Below, in pieces: positions 40,231-48,665 of a stretch of DNA of 64,000 nucleotides. The notes beneath the pieces were generated by a model. That model saw nothing but the letters and a program-made list of their open reading frames with translations. It did not search any database and was not told the DNA's origin. The position numbers were made by a program, and so were the translations under genes. Origin of the DNA: Natrinema versiforme (lineage in GTDB: Archaea > Halobacteriota > Halobacteria > Halobacteriales > Natrialbaceae); assembly GCF_005576615.1 (NCBI RefSeq), contig NZ_CP040330.1, positions 2,728,001 through 2,792,000 of the forward strand, in the 5' to 3' direction. Each line of letters begins with the position of its first letter. The first letter of the stretch is position 1.

Positions 40231-41631
40231 ATGTCAAACGAAAACCAATCTCGCGACGACGTTTCCCGTCGCGGCGTGCTGAAAGGCACGGCGGCGCTCG
40301 CCGGGACGGCCGCGATGGCCGGTACCGCCGGTGCCTACCGCGACGAGATCGACTTCCGACTGCCGGCCACACAGAACGACGGCGAGGGCCGGACGCTCTC
40401 GCTGCTCGGCATCGTCGGCGGCTGGGTCGGCGTCGCACCCGCAGAGATCGACGGCGCATCGAACCCGCCGCTGCGGCTGATCGAAGGCGAAGAGAACGAG
40501 ATCGTCTGGACGAACGGCGACGGCTCGCGTCACAACTTCACCCTCGAGGACGAGAGCGGCGACGTGATCGAGGCGACCGATTTCGTCGAAGAACAGGGCG
40601 AGTCGACCTCGCTCACGATCACGCCCGAAGGGGAGATGGCGGGCTACTACTGCGTTCCGCACCCGGTCCAGATGCGCGGTCCGGTCGAACTGATCGATCC
40701 GGACGAGGTCCACGAGTTGCGGGTCCAGGTCGAAGACCAAGAGGGCGAGCCCCTCGGCGCGGAGGTGTTCGTCGGGGATCACCACTCCTTCTCCGACCCG
40801 TCTGCGCGGCCGAGTCCACCCGAAGAGCAAACGGAGGAATCGGAAGCACAAGAGACGGACCCGGATCAGGCGACGGACGCGGAGGAAGGAGCCGAAGAGA
40901 CGACGCCGGAAGCGGACCAGACCTCGGAGGACGAGGACGGAGACGGAACCGGGGACGAACAGGGCCAGGAAGACCCGCCGGCGATGGCCCGCTTCGACAT
41001 GCTCGAGGACGGCGAGTACGACCTCGAGGTCTGGACCTACGGCCACGAGCAGGTCACCGACACGGTGACGATCGACGGCAGCGATCAGGAGGTCACCGTC
41101 ACGCTGCCGGCGGTCGAACCCGGCGACCCGACCGAGACGTACTCGCTCCAGCTTCAGGAGGGGCAGTGGGTCGGCGTCGAACCCGACGACATCGCCGAGG
41201 AGGCGAACCCGACGCTCGACCTCGAGGCGGGTGAGACCTACGCGATCGAGTGGGAGAACGCCATCGGCCGCCAGCAGCCGGAGCGGGAGAACAGGACCTT
41301 CGAACCGCTGCCCGGTCACAACTTCGTGATCGCCAGCGGTGGCGACACGAACCAGTGGAACACCTACGTCCGGTCGAACTTCACTGACGAGGCAGGCGCG
41401 ACGCAAAGCGTCGAGTTCGTCGCCAACGAGGACATGGGCGTCTACCTCGACCAGTCGCAGCTCGACGCCGTCGGCGAGATCTCCGTCGAGGGAGAAAGTG
41501 AAGAGACGGGAGAAATCCAAGAAGAAGAGATTGAACGGGGCGATGACGAGACGGAGACTGGCGGCAGCGGAGCGGAGACTGGCGGCAACGAGACGGAGGC
41601 GAGCGGCAACGAAACGACCGACGCCGACTGA
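40231..41631 (+). CDS. Tat-exported protein with duplicated cupredoxin domains
   Basis: A 466-residue secreted protein. SRRGVLKGTAALAGTAAMAGTAGA is a Tat signal with cleavage expected near residue 35. Domain 1 (about 55-155) has WVGVAPAEIDGASNPPLRLIEG and copper ligands H101, C141, H144 and M148 (YYCVPHPVQM). An acidic Glu/Asp/Pro-rich linker with a 50-residue insert separates it from a carboxypeptidase-regulatory-like stretch and from domain 2 (about 315-430), which repeats WVGVEPDDIAEEANPTLDLEAG but has YLDQSQLDAV where ligands should be, so it is probably copper-free. A Gly/Asn/Glu/Thr tail (GGNETEASGNETT) may be glycosylated. It lies 24 bp after the PQQ enzyme gene. Confidence 0.85.
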   Translation: MSNENQSRDDVSRRGVLKGTAALAGTAAMAGTAGAYRDEIDFRLPATQNDGEGRTLSLLGIVGGWVGVAPAEIDGASNPPLRLIEGEENEIVWTNGDGSRHNFTLEDESGDVIEATDFVEEQGESTSLTITPEGEMAGYYCVPHPVQMRGPVELIDPDEVHELRVQVEDQEGEPLGAEVFVGDHHSFSDPSARPSPPEEQTEESEAQETDPDQATDAEEGAEETTPEADQTSEDEDGDGTGDEQGQEDPPAMARFDMLEDGEYDLEVWTYGHEQVTDTVTIDGSDQEVTVTLPAVEPGDPTETYSLQLQEGQWVGVEPDDIAEEANPTLDLEAGETYAIEWENAIGRQQPERENRTFEPLPGHNFVIASGGDTNQWNTYVRSNFTDEAGATQSVEFVANEDMGVYLDQSQLDAVGEISVEGESEETGEIQEEEIERGDDETETGGSGAETGGNETEASGNETTDAD

Positions 41632-41658
41632 ACCGACTGCTGCGGCCGTCGCCCCTCG

Positions 41659-41668
41659 TTTTTCTTCG
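41659..41668. terminator. T-rich terminator between convergent genes
   Basis: A TTTTTCTT run follows the cupredoxin stop by about 30 bp and lies before the stop of the convergent GlcG-like gene; oligo-T is the usual archaeal termination signal. Confidence 0.45.
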
Positions 41669-41694
41669 GCGCGATCCGACCTCGAGGCGAGTCG

Positions 41695-42114
41695 TTACGC
41701 GGAGAGGTCGTCGAATTTGTCGACGCCCGCCTCCGCGACGTCCATATCCTGCTCGACCGCGCCCCCGCTGACGCCGATCGCGCCGACGATATCGCCGTCC
41801 CGCTCCAGCGGATAGCCGCCGCCGAAGATGACCATCCGCCCCTGGTTGGTGTTCTGCAGGCCGTACAGCGATTCGCCGGGCTTCGTCGGCTCCTCCAGCT
41901 CGTGCGTCGGCATGTCCAGTGCGGCAGCCGTGTAGGCCTTGTTCCTGGAGATGTCGACCGACGCGAGCCACGCGCCGTCCATCCGGTGTTGGGCGACGAG
42001 GTTGCCCTCGGAATTCGCGACCGTGATCACCATCGGATTGTCGATCTCGTTCGCCCGTCGTTCGGCCGCGTCGATGACTTCCTTCGCCGTGTCGAGACTC
42101 ACTGTATCTACCAT
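41695..42114 (-). CDS. GlcG/HbpS-family haem-degrading-like protein
   Basis: A 139-residue protein of the GlcG/HbpS (DUF336) family: LDTAKEVIDAAERRANEIDNPMVITVANSEGNLVAQHRMDGAWLASVDISRNKAYTAAALDMPTHEL then GRMVIFGGGYPLERDGDIVGAIGVSGGAVEQDMDVAEAGV. Members bind haem or corrinoids and often neighbour oxidoreductases, including PQQ-dependent alcohol dehydrogenases, in bacteria. ATG 42114 is the start of the conserved part. Its minus-strand TATA (gtttatatcc) lies in the gap shared with the divergent dehydrogenase gene. Function here is unknown; co-location with the PQQ operon suggests involvement. Confidence 0.88.
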   Translation of the reverse strand: MVDTVSLDTAKEVIDAAERRANEIDNPMVITVANSEGNLVAQHRMDGAWLASVDISRNKAYTAAALDMPTHELEEPTKPGESLYGLQNTNQGRMVIFGGGYPLERDGDIVGAIGVSGGAVEQDMDVAEAGVDKFDDLSA

Positions 42115-42307
42115 GCGATCTTTTCTCACACCAGTGGGGGATATAAACACCCTCTATAAAAATAATCATACGTTCGATCGAAATCTATCTGCGGTTGAAA
42201 CTACCAGCCGAAGCCACTCTCAGATCGGGTGTTGTTTGTTTCTCGTCGGACGGCGGGCGAACATTTACAACGGAGACCGTGGTCCGTTTAGCGAGGATTG
42301 ATACCAA

Positions 42308-43474
42308 ATGTCAATGAACGCCGTCGTCTACCAGGGACCGAACGAAGTAGCCGTCGAAGCGGTCGACGAACCGGAGATCGAACACGAGAACGACATCATC
42401 GTCGACATCACGACGACGTGCATCTGCGGTTCGGACCTTCACATGTACGAGGGCCGGACCTCGGCCGATCCGGGAATCGTCTTCGGCCACGAGAACATGG
42501 GGAACGTGATCGAGACCGGCGACGCGGTCACGTCGCTCGAGGAGGGCGACCGCGTCGTGATGCCGTTCAACGTGGCCTGCGGGTTCTGCCGGAACTGCGA
42601 GAACGGCTACACCGGGTTCTGTACCAACGTCAACCCCGGCTTCGCCGGCGGCGCGTACGGCTACGTCGCGATGGGGCCGTACAAGGGCGGCCAGGCCGAG
42701 AAACTCCGGGTCCCCTACGCCGACTTCAACGCGCTGAAGCTCCCGGAGGGCGACGAGTACGAGGACTCCTTCGCGCTCCTCGCGGACATCTTTCCGACGG
42801 GGTGGCACGGTACCCGACTCGCGAACCTGCAACCCGGCGAGTCGATCGCGATCTTCGGGGCCGGCCCCGTCGGCCTGATGGCCGCCTACAGCGCCAAGCT
42901 CCAGGGCGCGTCGGAGATTTACATCGTCGACCGCGTGGAGAGCCGCCTCGAGCTAGCCGAGGATCACTGCGACGCCCGCCCGATCAACTTCGAGGAGAGC
43001 GACCCGGTCGAACAGATCAAAGATTTGCACGGTGGGGGCGTCGACAACGGCGTCGACGCGGTGGGCTATCAGGCGATCGACCCCGAGACGGATCCGACTG
43101 ACGATGCCTATGATCCCGCCCGAGAAAACCCCGCGGTCGTACTGAATCAGCTCATCCAGACCGTCCGACCGACCGGCGAACTCGGTATTCCGGGACTATA
43201 CGTCCCGTCTGACCCCGGCGCGCCCGACGAGATGGCAGCCCAGGGTCGACTCGGTATCGACTTCGGCAAGGCCTTCGAGAAGGGACTGAAGTTCGGCACC
43301 GGCCAGACGAACGTCAAGGAGTACAATCGGGAGCTACGAGACATGATCATCGAGGGGCGCGCCGACCCCAGCTGGGTCGTCTCCCACCGCGTCGACCTCG
43401 ACCGTGCGCCGGAGATGTACGAGAAGTTCGACGACCGCGAGGAAGGCGTCATCAAGGTCTTGCTCGAGCCGTAG
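42308..43474 (+). CDS. Zinc-dependent alcohol/glutathione-independent formaldehyde dehydrogenase
   Basis: A 388-residue medium-chain dehydrogenase. The catalytic zinc site is in CICGSDLHMYEGRTSADPGIVFGHENMG and the structural zinc site is CGFCRNCENGYTGFC. NAD binding follows at ESIAIFGAGPVGLMAAYSA. The opening MNAVVYQGPNEVAVEAVDEPEIEHENDIIV and the long insert before FLGIPGLY-type sequence match glutathione-independent formaldehyde dehydrogenase. It could take the aldehyde released by the PQQ enzyme to the acid. The divergent promoter region with the GlcG-like gene is 193 bp. Confidence 0.88.
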   Translation: MSMNAVVYQGPNEVAVEAVDEPEIEHENDIIVDITTTCICGSDLHMYEGRTSADPGIVFGHENMGNVIETGDAVTSLEEGDRVVMPFNVACGFCRNCENGYTGFCTNVNPGFAGGAYGYVAMGPYKGGQAEKLRVPYADFNALKLPEGDEYEDSFALLADIFPTGWHGTRLANLQPGESIAIFGAGPVGLMAAYSAKLQGASEIYIVDRVESRLELAEDHCDARPINFEESDPVEQIKDLHGGGVDNGVDAVGYQAIDPETDPTDDAYDPARENPAVVLNQLIQTVRPTGELGIPGLYVPSDPGAPDEMAAQGRLGIDFGKAFEKGLKFGTGQTNVKEYNRELRDMIIEGRADPSWVVSHRVDLDRAPEMYEKFDDREEGVIKVLLEP

Positions 43475-43527
43475 CCGTTCCGCCGGATCGGACCGGGATC
43501 TCGCCCGGTCCGCCAGCGACTCCGACG

Positions 43528-43695
43528 CTAGCTTCGCAGCCACGCCGTCGGGTGTTCGACACGGAGGTGATCCTGATACCGTTTGATCAGTTCCGGATAG
43601 GATCCCGCAGTCGCGTGCCACTCGCAGCGATCGCACTCCCGTTCGACCGTGTCGCTCGTGCTACTAACGTATCCGCCTCGTCGATTCGTGCTCAT
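43528..43695 (-). CDS. Small zinc-finger protein (55 aa)
   Basis: Minus-strand translation from ATG 43695 gives a 55-residue protein containing ECDRCEWHATAGSYPELIKR and YQDHLRVEHPTAWLRS. The CxxC pair plus the two histidines of DHLRVEH form a C2H2-type zinc site; haloarchaeal proteins with the form CDRCGW...HLREEHP..WLR are common. It ends 53 bp after the dehydrogenase stop, convergently. Confidence 0.7.
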   Translation of the reverse strand: MSTNRRGGYVSSTSDTVERECDRCEWHATAGSYPELIKRYQDHLRVEHPTAWLRS

Positions 43696-43819
43696 CGCCG
43701 CTCCCTCGCGACGACCGAATTTTGCTGTCCCATTCGGCGATCACTCGCGTTCAATGCCGTCGCACCTTCGCTCTGTCGCTTGCGACCGACTCGAGCGTGT
43801 CTCGAACGGCACAACTGGT

Positions 43820-44170
<351 letters not shown>

Positions 44171-44188
44171 AGCCTGACTTCGTAACGG

Positions 44189-45304
44189 CTACAGCGGGAA
44201 CGGATCGGCCACCGCTTCCGCCGCTTCCGGCTCGTCGCCATCGAGTACGCACGCCTCGAGTTCCTCGCGAATCCGTTCCTCGTTCATTTCTCGGCCGATG
44301 AACACCAGTTGCGTACGACGGTCGTCGTCCGGCCGCCACTCGCCGATCGGACCGGCCCTGACGGACGGCCCGGCCTGACTGACGCCGATCACCGCCTCGC
44401 GGTTCGCGACGTGACAGACGCCTTTGGCCCGGATGATCGATCCGTCCCAGTCCTCGAGCCAAGCCGCGAGTCGCTCCGGGTGGAACGGTCGGTCGGACCG
44501 GAAGACGAACGAGGAGACGCCGTGGCGCTCGGCGGCGCGTCGCTCCTCGTCGCGGGTGTGCACCTCGTGGTCGTGGCCCTCCCCGCGCAGGTGGCGTTTC
44601 CACCCCTGGGAGCGCTTTGCCGTCTCGAAGTCGAATCGACCGGTGTCGAGAATGACATCCGGATCCACCTCACAGTAGGTCGTTCGGAGCCGTTTCGCTC
44701 GCGGCTGGAGGGTCTCGACGACCGATTCGATCTCCTCGAGGACGTCGTCGGGGACCATATCGGACTTGTTGAGCAGCAAGACATCGCAGAACTCGATTCC
44801 CTCGACGAGGACCTCGCTCAGCGGTCGGTCCTCGTCGGGCTGAGCGGCCTCCGGTAGCCGTTCCCCGGCGTCGAACTCCTTCCAGAAGCCGTACGTATCG
44901 AGGACGGTCACCATCGTGTCCAGCCGAAACAGCGTCGTCGGGTCAACGTCGCTGGCGTCCGTCCCTTCGGTGAACACCTGCGCGACGGGAATCGGTTCGC
45001 TGATCCCGGAGGATTCGACCAGCAGGTAGTCGAACGCTCGGCTCTCTGCCAGTTGCGCTGCCTCCTCGAGCAGGTCGCCCTGTAACCGACAGCAGATGCA
45101 GCCGTTCGAGAGGTCCACGATTCCGTCCTCGTCGTTTTCCCGCGCGATCAGCTCCGCGTCGACGTTCACCTCGCCCATGTCGTTGACGATCACCGCCACC
45201 CGTCGGTCGCCCGGATTCGACAGCACGTGATTGATCAGCGTCGTCTTTCCCGCACCGAGATAGCCGCTGACGACGGTGACGGGAATCGTGCCATTTCGTG
45301 CCAT
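44189..45304 (-). CDS. CobW/COG0523 family GTP-binding metallochaperone
   Basis: A 371-residue GTPase. Walker A is GYLGAGKTT (14-22), the metal-binding CxCC is GCICC (69-72), and NKSD gives guanine specificity. The last about 150 residues form the CobW C-terminal domain, with a His/Glu-rich loop ([20 protein letters not shown]), a likely zinc-binding region, and [27 protein letters not shown]. Proteins of this group deliver or insert zinc or other metals. The gene's 3' end abuts the insertion-sequence relic. The metal is unknown. Confidence 0.9.
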   Translation of the reverse strand: MARNGTIPVTVVSGYLGAGKTTLINHVLSNPGDRRVAVIVNDMGEVNVDAELIARENDEDGIVDLSNGCICCRLQGDLLEEAAQLAESRAFDYLLVESSGISEPIPVAQVFTEGTDASDVDPTTLFRLDTMVTVLDTYGFWKEFDAGERLPEAAQPDEDRPLSEVLVEGIEFCDVLLLNKSDMVPDDVLEEIESVVETLQPRAKRLRTTYCEVDPDVILDTGRFDFETAKRSQGWKRHLRGEGHDHEVHTRDEERRAAERHGVSSFVFRSDRPFHPERLAAWLEDWDGSIIRAKGVCHVANREAVIGVSQAGPSVRAGPIGEWRPDDDRRTQLVFIGREMNEERIREELEACVLDGDEPEAAEAVADPFPL

Positions 45305-45501
45305 GCTATGTCGGGCACCACGAGCGGAGCGCTACTAAGTGACCGGGCAGTTCTCGCCGATAGTCTCGGATGCGAGACTGTTTATTACCGACCGAGACTC
45401 ACTCTCGAGGCGCTGTCGATTCCGGAATCGCCTTCCGTCCGAATTCGCTACCGAAGTCGATCGGAGACGATTCACGAGGCGACGCTTCGCGGCCGAGTCC
45501 G

Positions 45502-46404
45502 TCAGTCCGCCGTTCCGTGCCCTCGCTCGCGCTCGAGGGTCGTCACGAAGACCCCCGCGATCACGACGAGGCCGCCGGCGATCGTGACCGCGTCGGGGAC
45601 CTCCGCGAGCAAGACGAGCGCGAGCAGGGTCGCGCCCACCGGCTCGCCGAGCCACGCGACGCTGACGACGACCGACTCGAGGTGCTCGAGGACCCAGTTG
45701 CTCACCGTGTGGCCGAAGACGCCGGGGCCGACGGCCAGCCCGAGAAAGAGCAACCACTCGCGGGGCGGGTAGCCGACGTAGCTGTGGCCCTGCACGCCGA
45801 CGAGACAGAACAGCGCGAGTACGCAGGCCCCGTAGACGACGGTCACGTAGGGAAACAGCGGCACGCGCTGGCGGATCGAGCGACCGGCGAGCACGTAGCC
45901 GGCGACGGTCACCGCGCCCAGCACGGCGAGGGCGTTGCCGTACGGCGTCGCACCGGAGAGGGCCGCGCCCTCGGCGTCGCCCAGCGACATCGCGGCGGCC
46001 CCGACGATCGCGACGGCGATTCCCGCCGCCGTCTCGCGGCCGATCCGCTCGCCGAGGACGAGGCTCGCACCGAGGGCCACGAAGATGGGCTGGCTCTGGA
46101 CGAGCGTGACGCTCGCGGCGACCGTGGTGTGCTCGAGGCTCTCGAACCACGCCGCGAAGTGGACCGCGAGCGCGAGGCCGGCGACGGCGGCGCCCGCGAG
46201 GTCGCGCCGCGAGAGTCGCGCGAAGGCCGCGCGGTGTCGGGTGACGGCGAGCGGCGCGACGAGTATCGTCGTAAAGAGGACCCGATAGAAGGCCGCGACC
46301 GAACTCGGGGCCGCGCTCCAGCGGACCAGAATCGCGCTGGTACTCGTCGCGAACACCGCGACGGCGAGCGCGACCGCCGGCGTGACCTCGAGGTCGGTTT
46401 TCAC
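45502..46404 (-). CDS. EamA/DMT-superfamily transporter
   Basis: A 300-residue membrane protein with ten predicted helices in two EamA repeats, from LEVTPAVALAVAVFATSTSAILVRWS to TIAGGLVVIAGVFVTTL. The second repeat has FGHTVSNWVLEHLESVVVSVAWLGEPVGATLLA, the usual EamA ending. Proteins of this kind export or import amino acids, nucleosides or other metabolites; the substrate is unknown. The GTG at 46404 (VKTDLEV) is the best start; the frame upstream is a shadow of the NosL gene. Confidence 0.85.
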   Translation of the reverse strand: MKTDLEVTPAVALAVAVFATSTSAILVRWSAAPSSVAAFYRVLFTTILVAPLAVTRHRAAFARLSRRDLAGAAVAGLALAVHFAAWFESLEHTTVAASVTLVQSQPIFVALGASLVLGERIGRETAAGIAVAIVGAAAMSLGDAEGAALSGATPYGNALAVLGAVTVAGYVLAGRSIRQRVPLFPYVTVVYGACVLALFCLVGVQGHSYVGYPPREWLLFLGLAVGPGVFGHTVSNWVLEHLESVVVSVAWLGEPVGATLLALVLLAEVPDAVTIAGGLVVIAGVFVTTLERERGHGTAD

Positions 46405-46460
46405 ACGTGATCGCACTCGCTCGAAGGGCCAAACGGGTTCCGGAACGAATCGTCGGGTCG

Positions 46461-47051
46461 TTACTCGTCCGGGAGCCACGTGCCGCGATAGATCGATGCG
46501 ATCTCGAGGTCGACCTCGTCCAGTCCGACGATGATGTCCTCCTCGGGATTCAGGTATTCGGCGTCCCACTCCTCGAGGAAGGCGACGGCGTCCTCGCGGT
46601 TGGCGTAAGGACGCGGGTCGATCCCCATCGGATCGTCGGCCGCCTCTTTGTCGGTGATGAGGACGAAGTGGGCCTCGGTCGCGTCGATGAGGTCGCCGGT
46701 CCGGCGGTCGACCGTCCACGCCCCGGAGATCGGCGAGTCCGGCGTCGACGAGGCGATGTAGGCGAACAGACAGCCCGGCGACTCGACGGTCGCTCCCAAC
46801 CCGTTTTCGTGAACGAGTTGCCCCCGACCGCCGAAATAGTTCTGGACCGACATGCTACAGACCGCACAGGAGTCGTCGTCCGCGAACTCGACCGGTCCCT
46901 CCTCGACGCCCTCCATCGTCGGTTCGTACACCTGCGCCTGCGAGTCGTTGTCCTCGTCGTCGCCGCCGAGACACCCCGCGATGCCGGCGATTACGCCTCC
47001 TCCGAGCGCACCCAACAGCCCCCGTCGCTCGAGTCCGTCGCGTTCAGTCAT
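46461..47051 (-). CDS. nosL: NosL-like copper-binding lipoprotein
   Basis: A 196-residue exported protein. LLGALGGGVIAGIAGC is a lipobox (Cys27) and ERRG before it suggests Tat export. The NosL copper motif Cx2CxM is seen as SCAVCSMSVQNYFGGRGQLVHENG (C62, C65, M67). NosL delivers Cu(I) to nitrous-oxide reductase or other copper proteins; no nosZ is in the window. With the two cupredoxin proteins it points to active extracytoplasmic copper handling. It is 57 bp upstream of the DMT transporter gene. Confidence 0.85.
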   Translation of the reverse strand: MTERDGLERRGLLGALGGGVIAGIAGCLGGDDEDNDSQAQVYEPTMEGVEEGPVEFADDDSCAVCSMSVQNYFGGRGQLVHENGLGATVESPGCLFAYIASSTPDSPISGAWTVDRRTGDLIDATEAHFVLITDKEAADDPMGIDPRPYANREDAVAFLEEWDAEYLNPEEDIIVGLDEVDLEIASIYRGTWLPDE

Positions 47052-47141
47052 GCGCCGCTCTAGCGCCGCGACCGCCAAAACGAGCGTGGTACACCTCTCG
47101 AACCCGAACGGAACGGCGTTCGTCGCGATCGATCTCGCCAA

Positions 47142-47621
47142 TCACTCGAGTTGGGCTTTCGCCAGCCGGTGGCGCGCCCGGAACATGGCCTCGAAGCCGA
47201 GCGTCGAAACGGGTTCGACCGCGTCGCCGAGCCCGCCGAACGGGAGTTCGTACTCGACGCGATCCCGAACGATCGTCCGATCGCGGTCGGCGTAGAAGGT
47301 GTGGGTGTGCTCCCAGTGGTCGAACGGGCCGTGAACCATCTCGTCGCGAAAGTACGCCGACCCCTCGCCGCGCTCGCGGTCCGTGATCACCGACGTCCAG
47401 TGCTGGCGCGGCCCCACGCCGAACGGGCGCATCGATAGCGCGATCTCCGATCCGGGCTCGAGCACGTCCGGCTCCGGCTCGCCGTCGGGACCGATCACGC
47501 GCTCGACGCGTAAGTGCAGCCAGTCGGGCGTGACCGCCTCGAGCCCGGAAATCCGCGAATTGAATGCCCAGACCGATTCGAACGGCGAGTCGACGGTCGT
47601 TTCGCGTTCGTACGTCTGCAT
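47142..47621 (-). CDS. SRPBCC-family protein
   Basis: A 159-residue helix-grip (SRPBCC) protein: MQTYERETTVDSPFESVWAFNSRISGLEAVTPDWLHLRVERV, then MRPFGVGPRQHWTSVITDRERGEGSAYFRDEMVHGPFDHWEHTHTFYAD and DRVEYELPFGGLGDAVEPVSTLGFEAMFRARHRLA. The phrase GPFDHWEHTHTF is characteristic of the ligand-binding-SRPBCC ('cyclase/dehydrase') group. Its ligand is unknown. It stands alone between nosL and the Lrp regulator. Confidence 0.85.
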   Translation of the reverse strand: MQTYERETTVDSPFESVWAFNSRISGLEAVTPDWLHLRVERVIGPDGEPEPDVLEPGSEIALSMRPFGVGPRQHWTSVITDRERGEGSAYFRDEMVHGPFDHWEHTHTFYADRDRTIVRDRVEYELPFGGLGDAVEPVSTLGFEAMFRARHRLAKAQLE

Positions 47622-47694
47622 GAACTGACTGGGTCTACGACGGCGAGCGTGAAAACGTGAATCCCGACGGCGACGACGGAGAGCGCCGAGGGGC

Positions 47695-48123
47695 TTACTT
47701 CAGTCGCTCCTGCAGGAACGAGGGATGGGCCGCGGTGACCCCGTCGATCTCGAGGAGTTCTTCGGAGATGGTCTCGCCGAGGGCGTCGCCGTCCTCGGCG
47801 CGTACTTCGGCCATTAGCATGTGGTCGCCGCTGGAACTGTACAGCGCCTCGACCTCGTCGAGGGACTTGAGCGCTTGCGTCGCCTCGACGTAGCGCTCGC
47901 TGGCCACGTCGATCCCGACCAGCGCAATCGTCTGGCTCGAGAGCTTCTTCGGGTCTACGTCGGCCGAATAGCCGACGATGACGCCCTCGTCCTCGAGCTG
48001 ATTGATGTACTTGCGAACTGTGGGTTTCGAGACGTTCGCCCGCTCGGCGATCTCGGCGTAGGACGCCTGTGCGTCCTCCTCGAGAACGTCGAGAATTCGG
48101 TCTTCCGTCGCCTGCGTACTCAT
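47695..48123 (-). CDS. lrp: Lrp/AsnC-family transcriptional regulator
   Basis: A 142-residue regulator. The N-terminal helix-turn-helix is EDRILDVLEEDAQASYAEIAERANVSKPTVRKYINQLEDEGVIVGYSADVDPKKL, and residues 65-142 form the ACT-like ligand-binding (RAM) domain (TIALVGIDVASERYVEATQALKSLDEVEALYSSSGDHMLMAEVRAEDGDAL). Such proteins sense amino acids. The GVIVGY wing and the VAxYSSSGDHMLMAEV strand are typical of haloarchaeal LrpA1-type proteins. An AT-rich promoter (agatattttt) lies about 25-35 bp upstream. Confidence 0.92.
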   Translation of the reverse strand: MSTQATEDRILDVLEEDAQASYAEIAERANVSKPTVRKYINQLEDEGVIVGYSADVDPKKLSSQTIALVGIDVASERYVEATQALKSLDEVEALYSSSGDHMLMAEVRAEDGDALGETISEELLEIDGVTAAHPSFLQERLK

Positions 48124-48277
48124 GAGAGTATGTTTTGCTCGGGCGGAAAAATATCTTTTGTATACGAAAACGACGGATATCCGAACGGAAGCAGGCGAAA
48201 CGGCGGGTATGCGGGCCGCAGTTCGAACAGATAACCGTCGGACTTATTCGCCCGCTGGGCACAGATCCGGCACCGAA

Positions 48278-48592
48278 ATGGTCGATCCGAACCTCGTCAG
48301 CGGCTTCGTCTGGATCCTCTGTGGACTCGCGATTCTGGGTCTTGGCTCCCTCATCGCGTTCCGCGGGCGCGTCGACCTTCACGCGAACTACGACGAGTCG
48401 GTCGACCCGGCACACGTCGCCCGATGGGCGGGCGGGACGGCCCTGCTCATGGGTGTACTCGTGGTGGCGTACGGCGTCCGCGAGATGCGGTCCGGCTTCG
48501 ACCCCCGCTTCCTCGCCGGGCTGATCGTCACTCTGCTCGTCCTGCGGTTCCTCTCGAACCTGTTCGCCGGCGGGTTCGGTGCTCGCGAGTAG
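48278..48592 (+). CDS. Small three-helix membrane protein
   Basis: A 104-residue membrane protein with helices GFVWILCGLAILGLGSLIAF, ALLMGVLVVAYGVREM and LAGLIVTLLVLRFLSNLFAG. Between the first two a loop has DLHANYDESVDPAHVARWAGG. It resembles small haloarchaeal proteins of the DUF3784 kind, a hint rather than an assignment. ATG 48278 begins the hydrophobic protein. Confidence 0.6.
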   Translation: MVDPNLVSGFVWILCGLAILGLGSLIAFRGRVDLHANYDESVDPAHVARWAGGTALLMGVLVVAYGVREMRSGFDPRFLAGLIVTLLVLRFLSNLFAGGFGARE

Positions 48593-48665
48593 ACCGGCGA
48601 CCGATCCGATGACGACGGAACCCGGACCGACGAGTTAATGATTGCTGAAAAGTGATGTAGATAAC

